DNA of 64,000 nucleotides from Nocardia uniformis NBRC 13702. GTDB lineage: Bacteria; Actinomycetota; Actinomycetes; Mycobacteriales; Mycobacteriaceae. The position numbers and the translations under genes were made by a program. The stretch is from the NCBI RefSeq assembly GCF_001613345.1, contig NZ_BDCE01000019.1, positions 124,001 to 188,000 on the forward strand, in the 5' to 3' direction. Below, piece after piece: positions 26,487 through 35,250 of the stretch. Each line of letters begins with the position of its first letter. Position 1 is the stretch's first letter. The notes beneath the pieces are model-generated. The model worked only from the letters and a program-made list of their open reading frames with translations, was not told where the DNA came from and ran no database searches.

Positions 26487-27309
26487 CTAACGAACCGACG
26501 GTTCCTCCGCTCCGAGCCAGGCACGATCACCATCGACTGCCTTCCTTGAAGTAGGAACATTGCTCGGCCGCGGTAGGAATTGGGCGGACTCTGAGACCGC
26601 AGCCGGATGCGCCAGGTCAGCACGATTCGCCCGCTCTGCGAGATCTCGAATGGTGGCTGGCACTCCCGCTTGCTCAATGAGCGCGTCCAGGAACCCTTGC
26701 CCGTCCAGAGCACGATGTCCGTAGCCGAAGGCGTAGTCAGTCAGAGCTTCCACGACGTCGTCGGTCGACGCCAGCGAACGGACGAGAACGTCGCGCACCA
26801 CCGAGGCGAGATGGCCGGCGTCGGTGGGACGCGGCAACTAGATCGCCGATCATGCGCGCGGCGGTTGTGACTGGCATGCCGTCGACGACCTGCCAGTCGG
26901 TGCGAGTCAGCCCACCTCGGTGAATTGTGACATCAGGTACGGAGATCCGGATCCGACGCGTCGCAGTCAGTTCCACGACATCGGCGTCCATGTCACCCAC
27001 GCGGTGCACATTGGCGGCTGTGCGATGGGACAGCACACCGGCCGGTACCTCGTCGTCGAGGCGTTCCCAAGCCAACCGCGACGGGTCCATCGCGACCCAG
27101 GCGACCCGTTTGTCGAGGTGCTCGTCATGAGGAAACCGAGCCAGCCGGTACAGGCCGTGATGCACCCGCTCCAGCACGCCGGTGTCGGCCATGCGTTTGA
27201 GTAGCTGAGGAGTCGCACCGACGGCCGTCCTCGCCTGTCGGCTAGTTATCAGCCCCCATTGTTCGGCTGCTACCCCGATCAGTTCCGAGGCGCGACTATC
27301 GCTGGACAT
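26487..27309 (-). pseudogene. AbiEi-type antitoxin, frameshifted (system 2)
   Basis: This is a near copy of the intact antitoxin at 31256-31966. The first 150 codons from ATG 27309 (MSSDSRASELIGVAAEQWGL) match, but near 26830 this copy has one extra base (GGGACGCGGCAACTAG against GGGCACAGCAGCTAG), after which the protein continues in another frame to 26487. The last 25 codons also diverge. Its toxin partner is gone; the unrelated system 1 pair lies directly downstream. Confidence 0.85.
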
Positions 27310-27605
27310 GGCACGATAATACCGTAATCTGCCTACTATTACGCCACGATGGGTAATTATCCTGCCACACGATTGTACACGCCGAGTGGGCACAGAACAG
27401 CAGGGCGCTATGGCGGGACCGCAGCCGCCGAAGACGAAGCTGCATGACTGCAACACCAGGTGCCCCAATCTGCATGTGCTACTAATCGGCCGCACAGCCC
27501 GCAAACTGGCTGCGACACACAGGATTCCGCCTCGGTAAGCATCCGCTTCGACATAAGCGCCCAACCAACGTCGGACGGCGGCATCGCTGAGCCCGGTCCG
27601 GTCGC
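26615..27605 (+). repeat. Duplicated ~1-kb segment, copy A
   Basis: This segment and 31275-32265 are highly similar over nearly their whole length, covering an AbiEi-type antitoxin gene and about 300 bases upstream of it. Blocks such as GGTGGCTGGCACTCCCGCTT and GGCTAGTTATCAGCCCCCAT are identical. Copy A carries the frameshifted gene. The similarity stops where the CRISPR array begins in copy B. Confidence 0.85.
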
Positions 27606-28099
27606 TGATCTCCGCGGGCGCGAGTTCGGCATCTCGTCGTGCGCAAAGCCCTCGACTTCGTTATCGCGCGACGCCCGACACCGCAGGAATGGTTCGACCC
27701 AACCTCCACGTGGTTCTTCGATCATCAGGAACTCGACGAGTATCTGCGGGCCTTCCACGACTACCTGTTCGGCGATCGCCCGGAGCCGATCCACCCTCCC
27801 GACAACGAAAGACTCCCGCCCGAGCCAGATCCCGCTCCGCCCACTAACCATAATGAACGTGCGCGATGACCAACAAGAGCTGCCGAGTCGGACCGTGGGC
27901 GACACGATTCGACCCCGAAGATCACGTTCGTCGCCGCCGAAGGCGCGGCTCGCACACAGGGTATTGGACGATGCTGCCGAAGTTTTCCAGCGGTTCGAAC
28001 CAAAACGGGCACAACCTGCGACTTTGAGTCCTCCGGTTTCGAACCTGAACGATACCGACGCATGAAAGCACGCTTCGACCTGCTCCGATGCCGACTCCA
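27606..28099. other. Stretch between duplicated segment and att-like site
   Basis: A possible small gene is GTG 27639-27869 on the plus strand (76 codons: RRPTPQEWFDPTSTWFFDHQ then an acidic Pro-rich end). It has no good ribosome binding site and the frame is open upstream to 27609, so it may be the 3' part of a lost gene. The remainder holds no supported feature. Confidence 0.35.
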
Positions 28100-28128
28100 G
28101 TGCCCCCGGTCGGGTTCGAACCGACACT
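28100..28128 (-). other. att-like copy of the tRNA 3' end (left boundary)
   Basis: 29 bases equal, with one mismatch, to 37809-37837, which is the acceptor 3' strand and T-arm of the tRNA gene at the right. Both copies point the same way. Insertion of an integrative element at a tRNA 3' end leaves exactly this: a whole tRNA at one edge and a short 3' copy at the other. A hairpin with arms near 28159-28169 and 28179-28191 lies just inside. Confidence 0.7.
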
Positions 28129-28202
28129 TGATCGGATGTTCCATTCAGGTTTGCCGTAGACCCACACGTCCAGGTAAAACGTGCGGGGGTCATACACGAC
28201 GA

Positions 28203-28253
28203 GAAAATGTAACCAATCCGCCTCGAAATGTAACCGTATGTGGTTACATTTTC
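28203..28253. promoter_or_regulatory. AATGTAACC operator array of the AlbA_2/HATPase gene
   Basis: Three copies of one word directly before the start codon: GAAAATGTAACC (28203-28214), GAAATGTAACC (28225-28235) and its inverse GGTTACATTTTC (28242-28253). The last two form a near-perfect palindrome with a 6-base centre. It ends 2 bases before ATG 28256, where a Shine-Dalgarno would be, so translation may be leaderless and a bound protein would block transcription start. Confidence 0.75.
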
Positions 28254-28255
28254 CC

Positions 28256-29692
28256 ATGGTTGATGTGAGTGGGCTTGTTTCCGAGCTTCGTGCGGCGGGT
28301 GGAGACCGCGTCGATGTTGAGGTCAAGTCTGCGGCGGGTGGGTTACCCCAGTCGTTGACCAGCACGTTGAGTGCGCTCGCGAACTTGCCCGGCGGGGGCA
28401 CGATCATTCTCGGGCTTGACGAACGGACCGGGTTCCGACCGGTGCCACTGGGAGACGTGCATTGCTTGAAGCAGGGTTTGGGAACAAAGGCACGTTCGTT
28501 CACGCCGCCCGTGCGGATCCTCGTCGAGGATGGCACGGTCGATGACGAACCTGTCGTTGTGGTTCGCGTCCACGAATGTGATCGTTCAGCGAAACCGTGC
28601 CGGGTCGCCGCGACCGGGACCGCCTATCTTCGCAGCTACGACGGCGACTTCGCGATGTCCGAATTGGAGGAGCAGGCGTTTCTGGCATCGCGGCATCCAC
28701 CGCTGTTCGATCGGCAATCAGTAGCGGGCGCGACCTTGTCCGACCTGGACTCCGAGCTTGTCCAGGGATTCGTGCGCTCAGTGCGGGACCGCGATCCGCG
28801 CGGGCTCGGGCGGTTCGCCGACGATCCGGAGTTATTGCTGCGTGCGGGTGTCCTCGACGCGGACCGCCGCCCGACGATAGCCGGGATCCTGGCGCTGGGT
28901 CTTCATCCGCAGCAATGGTTTCCGCGGTTCGTGATCCAAGCGTCGGCGGAGTCGCAGCCGGGCGATCCTCCAGAAGTTCGCGCCCGCAACCAGACAACGA
29001 TCACAGGCCCCATTCCTCGAATGCTCGACGAGGCGTTGGGCTGGGCGCGACGGACCTTCGGCACGGCGATCGTGACCGCCGACGACGGAACCGTTCACGA
29101 CCGGTCGGAGTATCCACTCATCGCGTTTCGCGAGTTGATCGGCAACGCGTTGGTCCATCGGGATCTGGATCACTGGTCGATGGGAATGGCCATCGAGGTC
29201 CGCCTGCGCCGGGACCGATTGGTTATCACCAATCCTGGTGGCTTGTACGGCATTACGGTTGAGCGGCTGGGCCGCGACGCGGTGACCTCGGCGCGCAACG
29301 CCCGGCTGGTTGCCATCTGTCAGCATGTTCGCTCCCCAGATACGGGTGCCCGAGTTATCGAGGCGTTGGCGAGCGGGCTATCTATTGTCACCGAGTCACT
29401 CGAAGAAGCAGCGCTACCGCCGGCCAACTATGTCGACGCCGGTATTCGATTCACTGCCGTGCTGTATCACTCGGCTCGGAAACCCCTGCTATCGCCGAAA
29501 CTCAATGCGACCGAGCAGAAGATCTACGACGCCCTGGTAATCGGGCCGCGAACCGTCAACGAGCTCGAGTCGGCCCTGACCCTGTCGGCCCCGAATATCC
29601 GCAAGGCGCTGCGCGGACTCCGGGCGGCCGGGCTGGTCGAACAACAAGGCGGTCGTGGCAAGCCGACGGTTTACCGCCGCAACCCATCCTGA
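28256..29692 (+). CDS. AlbA_2 (Schlafen-like) domain, HATPase and winged-helix regulator
   Basis: A 478-residue protein. Residues about 5-120 are an AlbA_2/Schlafen AlbA domain (VEVKSAAGGLPQSLTSTLSA then LANLPGGGTIILGLDE). Residues about 265-400 are a GHKL-type ATPase-like region of RecG-C type (LIAFRELIGNALVHRDL is the N-box; VITNPGGLYG follows the G1 region). The C-terminus (about 410-478) is a winged helix (EQKIYDALVIGPRTVNELES ... IRKALRGLRAAGLVEQ). Such proteins are regulators or defence-associated. The start at 28256 is chosen because earlier in-frame starts would translate the operator. It is the first gene inside the att-like site. Confidence 0.85.
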   Translation: MVDVSGLVSELRAAGGDRVDVEVKSAAGGLPQSLTSTLSALANLPGGGTIILGLDERTGFRPVPLGDVHCLKQGLGTKARSFTPPVRILVEDGTVDDEPVVVVRVHECDRSAKPCRVAATGTAYLRSYDGDFAMSELEEQAFLASRHPPLFDRQSVAGATLSDLDSELVQGFVRSVRDRDPRGLGRFADDPELLLRAGVLDADRRPTIAGILALGLHPQQWFPRFVIQASAESQPGDPPEVRARNQTTITGPIPRMLDEALGWARRTFGTAIVTADDGTVHDRSEYPLIAFRELIGNALVHRDLDHWSMGMAIEVRLRRDRLVITNPGGLYGITVERLGRDAVTSARNARLVAICQHVRSPDTGARVIEALASGLSIVTESLEEAALPPANYVDAGIRFTAVLYHSARKPLLSPKLNATEQKIYDALVIGPRTVNELESALTLSAPNIRKALRGLRAAGLVEQQGGRGKPTVYRRNPS

Positions 29693-29851
29693 GAGTGCTA
29701 CTTGCACACACAGAGTGAAGGGATACCCACCGGTGCTTAGATTGCGCACATCGACCTCGGTAGGAGTCGCCGAGGTTCACCGACCAGGCCGTCGCGACTG
29801 TCGGGCGCACCCTTATGCGCTGCCGAAACTACTTCGCCGCGCGCAAACAGG

Positions 29852-30349
29852 GTGCACCTGGCTGGACGTTATTCGAACCGCGCTGACCTGCGGGAACTCG
29901 AAACCGTGCGCGCCAAAGTCGAGGTCAAGGCTACCGGTGAGGGCGCCAGGACACACAGGCGATCAAAACGGGCCACCACACCCCCACGTACCCCACAACG
30001 GATTGTGCGCAGACTCCCGCGAGCCGAGATCGAGGAGTTGATCCACGCATACCGCGATGGTGCGTCCACCACGGCACTCGCCGAGCGCTACCGCATATCG
30101 CAGAGCGCGGTCCTCGGACTGCTGCAACGCCATAACGTCCCGCGACGGTTCCAACCCCTGACCGACGCCGACATCGACCGCGTCGAACAGCTCTACCTCC
30201 AAGGCCACTCCTTCATCGCCTGCGCGAAACTGACCGGCCTCCCCGCCACCACCATCAACCGCGCGCTGCACAAACGCGGGACGCCCATTCGGCGGAAGGG
30301 CCGACCGCGAGTGACCGCCGAGCGGACAAAGTCCATCCCAAACACGTAG
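29852..30349 (+). CDS. Double helix-turn-helix protein, recombinase-associated type
   Basis: A 165-residue basic protein with two HTH units: EELIHAYRDGASTTALAERY then RISQSAVLGLLQRHNVPRR (about residues 68-107), and DIDRVEQLYLQGHSFIACAK then LTGLPATTINRALHKRGT (about 113-150). This resembles small HTH proteins encoded next to serine recombinases in actinobacteria; a recombinase relic lies 5 kb downstream. The N-terminal start is uncertain. It is convergent with the AbiE pair, its stop 6 bases from the toxin stop. A broken copy is at 24510-24691. Confidence 0.7.
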   Translation: MHLAGRYSNRADLRELETVRAKVEVKATGEGARTHRRSKRATTPPRTPQRIVRRLPRAEIEELIHAYRDGASTTALAERYRISQSAVLGLLQRHNVPRRFQPLTDADIDRVEQLYLQGHSFIACAKLTGLPATTINRALHKRGTPIRRKGRPRVTAERTKSIPNT

Positions 30350-30354
30350 GCGAC

Positions 30355-31263
30355 TCAGTCTTCCCAGACACCACGCCCTGGGTTCCAGCGGGCGGAATGC
30401 TCGACGGTTGGCCGCGCCGCGAGGACGCGGTTGTAGCAGCGGCCCGCTGCGTACAGTCCGGCATCGAGTACGTGATGCTCTTCTGGAAGAGGGCTTCTCT
30501 GTGCCTCTTTCCGCCAGCCGTTATCCCAATCCGGTCCGGGGCTTTCCAGGGTCGCGGGCAGTCTTTCGATACCGCGAAGCACCCGTTCCCGTTCGACTGC
30601 TTCAACGACCGGGGCGAGTTCAATCTGCAGAAACATGCTGATCAGCAGCAGATCGACAAGATCGCGGTAGCGGCCCGACGACCGCTGCACCACCGCACCA
30701 TGCAGCTCGTACATTGCGCAGATCTTGTCGGCAATCTGGTCGGCGAGTGGGTAGAGCTGCACCGTCGTCTCCGGCGGGAAGTCGTCGGTGTCGACTACGC
30801 GTGGGATTGTGTGGTGCTCCACGGGCCCGACGAGCGGGCGGCGCCAGTCGACGAGGTCGATGCTGAACGTCTCGAATGTGTTGGTTCCGATTCGAGCCGT
30901 TACTGTCACGGTCGCCCCTTTCCCGTTGCTCAGTGCGGTGGCCGGGCCGATATCGAAGCGAAAATGATCGATGTGCTGACCGACCGCGTGCCGCAGGTCC
31001 GCAACCGGGTCGACGGTGCCAGAGACAGCCATGATGTCGATGTCGCGGCTATAGCGCGATTCCGGAAGCCGGACCATCATCCCCACGCCGCCCTTGAGAA
31101 TCCATCGTTGCGGGTCGACGGCGAATACACGCGCGAGGAAGCGGGACATGACGAACCGCCTCTTCGCAACATTGAACGACTGCCCCGACGCCTTAGCGTG
31201 CTTCTCGAGATGGTCGGTGACGCTACTACGGACAGCCTGCGGACTGCGGGCACCTTCACTCAC
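30355..31263 (-). CDS. AbiEii-type nucleotidyltransferase toxin (system 3)
   Basis: A 302-residue AbiEii-family protein: WILKGGVGMMVRLPESRYSR then DIDIMA is the nucleotidyltransferase core, SIDLVDWRRPLVGP the second acidic strand and DQIADKICAMYELHGAVVQR with YRDLVDLLL the conserved helical motif. I place the start at GTG 31263, inside the end of the antitoxin gene (8-base overlap), giving SEGARSPQAVRSSV; longer in-frame extensions run through the antitoxin. The sequence is distant from the system 1 toxin. Confidence 0.88.
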   Translation of the reverse strand: MSEGARSPQAVRSSVTDHLEKHAKASGQSFNVAKRRFVMSRFLARVFAVDPQRWILKGGVGMMVRLPESRYSRDIDIMAVSGTVDPVADLRHAVGQHIDHFRFDIGPATALSNGKGATVTVTARIGTNTFETFSIDLVDWRRPLVGPVEHHTIPRVVDTDDFPPETTVQLYPLADQIADKICAMYELHGAVVQRSSGRYRDLVDLLLISMFLQIELAPVVEAVERERVLRGIERLPATLESPGPDWDNGWRKEAQRSPLPEEHHVLDAGLYAAGRCYNRVLAARPTVEHSARWNPGRGVWED

Positions 31264-31966
31264 GGTTCCTCCGCTCAGCCCGATTCGCCCGTTCTGCGAG
31301 ATCTCGGGTGGTGGCTGGCACTCCCGCTTGCTCGATGAGCGCGTCCAGGAACCCTTGCCCGTCCAGAGCACGATGTCCGTAGCCGAAGGCGTAGTCAGTC
31401 AGAGCTTCCACGACGTCGTCGGTCGACGCCAGCGAACGGACGAGAACGTCGCGCACCACCGAGGCGAGATGGCCGGCGTCGGTGGGCACAGCAGCTAGAT
31501 CACGGATGGTGCGCACGGCGGTTGTGACTGGCATGCCGTCGACGACCTGCCAGTCGGTGCGAGTCAGCCCACCACGGTGAATTGTGACATCAGGTACGGA
31601 GATCCGGATCCGACGCGTCGCAGTCAGTTCCACGACGTCGGCGTCCATATCACCCACGCGGTGCACATTGGCGGCAGTGCGATGGGAAAGCACACCGGCC
31701 GGTACCTCGTCGTCGAGACGTTCCCAGGCCAACCGCGACGGGTCCAGCGCGACCCAGGCGACCCGTTTGTCGAGGTGCTCGTCATGAGGAAACCGAGCCA
31801 GCCGATACAGGCCGTGATGCACCCGCTCCAGCACGCCGGTGTCGGCCATACGTTTGAGTAGCTGAGGAGTCGCACCGACGACTGCCCTCGCCTGTCGGCT
31901 AGTTATCAGCCCCCATTGTTCGGCTGCTACCCCGATCAGTTCCGAGGCGCGACTATCACTGGACAT
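31256..31966 (-). CDS. AbiEi-type antitoxin (system 3, intact)
   Basis: A 236-residue antitoxin: N-terminal winged helix (AAEQWGLITSRQARAVVGAT, PQLLKRMADTGVLERVHHGL), then the AbiEi domain (WVALDPSRLAWERLDDEVPA, GVLSHRTAANVHRVGDMDAD) and a C-terminal part with the toxin-neutralising helices. ATG 31966 follows an AT-rich promoter-like stretch with TAATA/TATTA arms (about 31968-31996). It is the intact version of the frameshifted gene at 26487-27309. Antitoxins of this type bind their own promoter. Confidence 0.9.
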   Translation of the reverse strand: MSSDSRASELIGVAAEQWGLITSRQARAVVGATPQLLKRMADTGVLERVHHGLYRLARFPHDEHLDKRVAWVALDPSRLAWERLDDEVPAGVLSHRTAANVHRVGDMDADVVELTATRRIRISVPDVTIHRGGLTRTDWQVVDGMPVTTAVRTIRDLAAVPTDAGHLASVVRDVLVRSLASTDDVVEALTDYAFGYGHRALDGQGFLDALIEQAGVPATTRDLAERANRAERRNRE

Positions 31967-32265
31967 GGCACAATAATAACGGAATCTGCCTACTATTACG
32001 CCAAGACGGGTAATTATCGTGCCACGCGATTGTGCACGCCGAGCGGGCACAGAACAGCAGGGGCTATGACGGGACCGCGGCCGCCGGAGACGAAGCTGCA
32101 TGACCGCAACACCAGGGTGCCCCAATCCACATGTGCTACTACACTATTCGGTAGCACGGCCCGCAAACTGGCTGCGACACACGGGATTTCGCCTCGACAA
32201 ACACCCGCTTCTGCATCAGCGCCCAACTAGCATCGGACGGCGAGCAACGTGATCACTGCTCGGTC
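31275..32265 (+). repeat. Duplicated ~1-kb segment, copy B
   Basis: Counterpart of 26615-27605, with an intact AbiEi-type gene. Its right end stops within 10 bases of the first CRISPR repeat, and its left end lies at the junction with the toxin gene. Confidence 0.85.
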
Positions 32266-32270
32266 CGGTG

Positions 32271-32421
32271 GGCCAAGCCCCGCGCGTACGGGGAGCGTGC
32301 GGACTGCCAGGCTGTGCATGGCGGTCACGGTGGGCTCAGCCCCGCGCGTGCGGGGAACACACCATGGTTACCTCGGCGAGTCGGGCCTGGTGGGGCTCAG
32401 CCCCGCGCGTGCGGGGAACAC
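32271..32421 (-). CRISPR. Three-repeat type I-E CRISPR array without cas genes
   Basis: Repeats at 32394-32421 and 32333-32360 are identical over 28 bases; the one at 32271-32298 has about six changes. Each has the inverted CCCCGC...GCGGGG core; on the minus strand the repeat begins GTGTTCCCCGC and ends TGAGCC, as in type I-E arrays. Spacers are 34 and 33 bases (repeat period 61-62). The degenerate repeat lies at the left, so transcription should run on the minus strand with the leader in 32422-32480. No cas gene is in the window. Confidence 0.88.
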
Positions 32422-32479
32422 ACTTCCTGAACAGCGTGATCCTGCTCGGAGATGCTGGTTTTCATTCACTTCCCAACGC

Positions 32480-32899
32480 TCATCGCGTAGTTGTTGCCGA
32501 AGCGAACGGTGGACCACCCCGCGGATGGTCGAACTGCCATTCGGCGACACCTTTGACGAATGCATCCCACTCGGCGACGGTGTAGGAGAGGGTAGTGCCG
32601 TGGTCTGAGATCGCGGCCCCGCCTTCGGGATTGACCGAGACCGACACTCCATCACTCAGCTCACCAGAGTTGCTGCTCAGAACGAGGTCAAGGAACGTCG
32701 GCCACTCGACCATTGCCATAGAGATAATGGGTTGTGCCGCAAGGTCGTTGACGGGATTGCGGGTGTACTTACTGTCGCGGATGAACACCCGGTCACCATC
32801 GAAGGCAACTTCGACGCATTCGCCGCCATTGGACCCGCTGTAGCTTGATGTCCTCCACTTGAGGGCGCTGGTGTTCATTTTCGGTCGCTCCGAACTCAT
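32480..32899 (-). CDS. DUF397 domain protein
   Basis: A 139-residue protein with the DUF397 signature WRTSSYSGSNGGECVEV and VFIRDSKY near the N-terminus and a second similar part near the end (ISDHGTTLSYTVAEWDAFVK). DUF397 proteins are small partners of the XRE/DUF5753 regulators and may work as a toxin-antitoxin-like or signalling pair. Its ATG overlaps the regulator stop (ATGA); a second ATG at 32878, after GGAG, could be the real start. Confidence 0.85.
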   Translation of the reverse strand: MSSERPKMNTSALKWRTSSYSGSNGGECVEVAFDGDRVFIRDSKYTRNPVNDLAAQPIISMAMVEWPTFLDLVLSSNSGELSDGVSVSVNPEGGAAISDHGTTLSYTVAEWDAFVKGVAEWQFDHPRGGPPFASATTTR

Positions 32900-33750
32900 T
32901 CTTGCAGGCTGGCAATCCGGGCCGCGATGGCGTCTGCGGACTCCGACGGAGAGAGGGCCGCAGCGCGGATGCGGTCGGCCATCATCTTATACAGCCTGAC
33001 TTGGTCCTGATCCTGCACGTAAAGGGCACCTGCCGCGAACTCCAGATAGCCGATGCTGCGGGCGGATTCGAAGTCGAGGAGCATGAACTCGTCGTTGATG
33101 CCGTCGTGCACGGCAACCTGGGTGGGCATGATGCGCAGCTCGACGTTGTCCAGTCGCATGAGGTCGATCAGGTGCTGAAGTTGTTCCCGCATCACGATCG
33201 GACCTCCGATCATGCGGTCCAGGACGGCTTCCTCGAGTACCGCCACCATCTGCAGGGGTTGCGGGTCGCCGATCAGGCGCTGCCGGGCCATGCGGCTGCG
33301 CACCACTTGGGGGACGTCCATGAGCGCGATCTGCAGTCCGCCTTCCAGGACGGCGGTGGCGTAGTTCTCTGTTTGCATCTGGCCAGGGATGACCTTCGAG
33401 CGGTAGGCGAACTGTCCGCTGGCGAGCCCTTCCAGCCCGATGAAGGTGCGGAACCAGTCCGGCAGCACCTCCGAGAACGGGGCCCACCAGGTCGTGCGAT
33501 CGGCTTGTCCGGCAAGCGAGGTGATTCGGTCGACATGCTCGACCTCGGTGCCGTAGGCGCGGAGAAGTGCCGCCACCTCGTCCGGCTTCTGTTGTGTCTT
33601 ACCCGATTCCAGGTAGTTGATCTTGGGTTGGTTGCAGCCGAGAATCTTCGCGGCGTCGGCCTGTTTCATGCCGGCCTTCTCTCGCGAGACCCGCAAGTCG
33701 TATCCGATCAGGAATCGCAACGCCGCTGGATCGGAACGATGATCCGTCAT
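32896..33750 (-). CDS. XRE-family regulator with DUF5753 (Scr1-type)
   Basis: A 284-residue regulator. The helix-turn-helix is at residues about 17-60 (LRVSREKAGMKQADAAKILG then CNQPKINYLESGKTQQKPDE). The DUF5753 part has the typical QTENYATAVL, RMARQRLIGDPQPLQMVAVL and EQLQHLIDLMRLDNVELRIM motifs. ATG 33750 lies 6 bases after GGGAGG. It forms a coupled pair with the DUF397 gene and is divergent from the gene at 33922. The pair looks complete; a remnant of a similar regulator is at 15.0-15.2 kb. Confidence 0.92.
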   Translation of the reverse strand: MTDHRSDPAALRFLIGYDLRVSREKAGMKQADAAKILGCNQPKINYLESGKTQQKPDEVAALLRAYGTEVEHVDRITSLAGQADRTTWWAPFSEVLPDWFRTFIGLEGLASGQFAYRSKVIPGQMQTENYATAVLEGGLQIALMDVPQVVRSRMARQRLIGDPQPLQMVAVLEEAVLDRMIGGPIVMREQLQHLIDLMRLDNVELRIMPTQVAVHDGINDEFMLLDFESARSIGYLEFAAGALYVQDQDQVRLYKMMADRIRAAALSPSESADAIAARIASLQE

Positions 33751-33921
33751 CTTCAACCTCCCACAGTGGCCGTATCGGCTGACAAATACATCCTACGTCG
33801 ATGGGCACTCATGCTGACTTCGGCCAATGTATTGAAGGCCGTATATATACAGAATAGTATGGCGTGGGCCACTACACGACCCATCCATACAGCTCCTCGC
33901 TGTATGTAGAGCCTCAGGGCG

Positions 33922-34512
33922 GTGACTGATATGTCGATCAGTGCTAGTGAGACCCCTCCATCTGCAGGCGACTGCGGGATGGCGAATCCCTCATCAACGA
34001 GAGAAGGCGGAGCCGCGGTAGCGGGATCCACGGCTCGGACAGCATCTGCTGATACGCCGCAATCCAGGTGCGCCTATTACCGCAATCGCTGCGAGCTGCC
34101 CGCGCAACTCAAGCCCGACACAGGCCAGATCACCTTGAAGGTAGTCTCGGTCGCCGCGATTACGATGCCCACCGAGTTGGGCATGCGCGTCACCGACACC
34201 ATGAAGTCTCGCAACATCGCGGTGGGACCGGTTGTCGCGCACCCACGTTCACAGCGCTGGACCTTCCTGGCCGTGCCCGATACTCCGCTCGACGATCTAC
34301 TGCTGTACGCGGAGATGTTTCGTGCATCAGTCACCGTCGCCCCAGAAGGCGCTGAGGTCGCGCTACCGTCGCCAGCGGATACCGCAGGCACGTATCGCGT
34401 CTGGAATGCGTTGCCGAACACCGGGTATCGCCCCTCTGCGGCAGTCCTCCTCGAAATAATCCGCCACTGCGCCCGGCTGCCGCGAGCCACCGACACTCGA
34501 GCGAGTGACTGA
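33922..34512 (+). CDS. Conserved actinobacterial hypothetical protein
   Basis: A 196-residue protein. After a disordered N-terminus of about 75 residues comes a compact domain: TMPTELGMRVTDTMKSRNIA, VVAHPRSQRWTFLAVPD, YAEMFRASVTVAP and ALPSPADTAGTYRVWNALPN. I have seen similar proteins encoded beside XRE/DUF397 pairs in nocardiae and streptomycetes, but the function is unknown. It is divergent from the XRE gene, and the DUF4254 gene starts in its stop codon (ATGA). Confidence 0.7.
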   Translation: MTDMSISASETPPSAGDCGMANPSSTREGGAAVAGSTARTASADTPQSRCAYYRNRCELPAQLKPDTGQITLKVVSVAAITMPTELGMRVTDTMKSRNIAVGPVVAHPRSQRWTFLAVPDTPLDDLLLYAEMFRASVTVAPEGAEVALPSPADTAGTYRVWNALPNTGYRPSAAVLLEIIRHCARLPRATDTRASD

Positions 34513-34934
34513 TGAACCCACTGCCCGCCAAAGACCATGTCCTGGCCGCGTGCCGGGGGATCGTCGGCAACGATCACCCCGTCCTGCGATGGGCCAGCGA
34601 ACTGGCCACCGTCCACCAACGCCGACTCACCGCACTACAGACGGGACGCGACGAACTCGAAGGTCGCCGCCGCGAGCTGGTCAACGCCATCGACACCTGG
34701 GTCGCGTACCAGCTACCACCATCATTGGGCTGCGCCCGGCTCCACACCGAGAGCCTGGGCGCAATCATCGACCGGCTCTCCGAGTTCACCGCCGTCGCCC
34801 ACGCCGCACTGGCCGGCGCCGCCGACTACGACCTGTGGGACGCGTGGGAAGCGCTCGCGGAGCTCGCCGTCGGCTACGACGACCTTCAAGACGAAGTATC
34901 GACCGGTCGACGCCGTTTGCCCGGCACCCGGTAA
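34512..34934 (+). CDS. DUF4254 domain protein
   Basis: A 140-residue helical protein: ASELATVHQRRLTALQTGRD, RRRELVNAIDTWVAYQLPP and LHTESLGAIIDRLSEFTAVA. This is the DUF4254 pattern, a family of unknown function often encoded next to XRE/DUF397 genes. It overlaps the previous stop by 1 base, so translation is coupled. Confidence 0.75.
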   Translation: MNPLPAKDHVLAACRGIVGNDHPVLRWASELATVHQRRLTALQTGRDELEGRRRELVNAIDTWVAYQLPPSLGCARLHTESLGAIIDRLSEFTAVAHAALAGAADYDLWDAWEALAELAVGYDDLQDEVSTGRRRLPGTR

Positions 34935-34971
34935 CCGACCGAAATCCCGACTCCCAGAATAGGACCACCTG

Positions 34972-35190
34972 ATGATCGCGATCGTATGGACATTCTTGAT
35001 CGGACTCGGCATCGGCGGCATGGCGGCGTGGATCATCCTGTCTCTCACCGCTACTGCCACCGCCGAAACGCACACGGCGACGGGAAGGCACGACGGGTGG
35101 ACAGTGCGCAGCATCGTTGCCCGCATCGAACAAGAACGGCTCGACGCTGACCGCACCAATTCCATCGGATCTTCTCTGCACTGCGGTTGA
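34972..35190 (+). CDS. Small single-pass membrane protein
   Basis: A 72-residue protein: one N-terminal transmembrane segment (IAIVWTFLIGLGIGGMAAWI then ILSL), then a short basic/polar tail. ATG 34972 follows AGGACC. It is the last gene of the short plus-strand operon starting at 33922. No family recognised. Confidence 0.6.
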   Translation: MIAIVWTFLIGLGIGGMAAWIILSLTATATAETHTATGRHDGWTVRSIVARIEQERLDADRTNSIGSSLHCG

Positions 35191-35250
35191 CTGCAGCGCG
35201 GCGACGCTGTCCTCCGGCAGCGAAGCGCCAGGGGCTGCCGCGACCGAGCC

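Noticed and set aside
27460..28065. A 201-codon plus-strand frame in the island
   Set aside because: Ser/Thr/Arg/Pro-rich with no ribosome binding site, and overlaps duplicated non-coding DNA.
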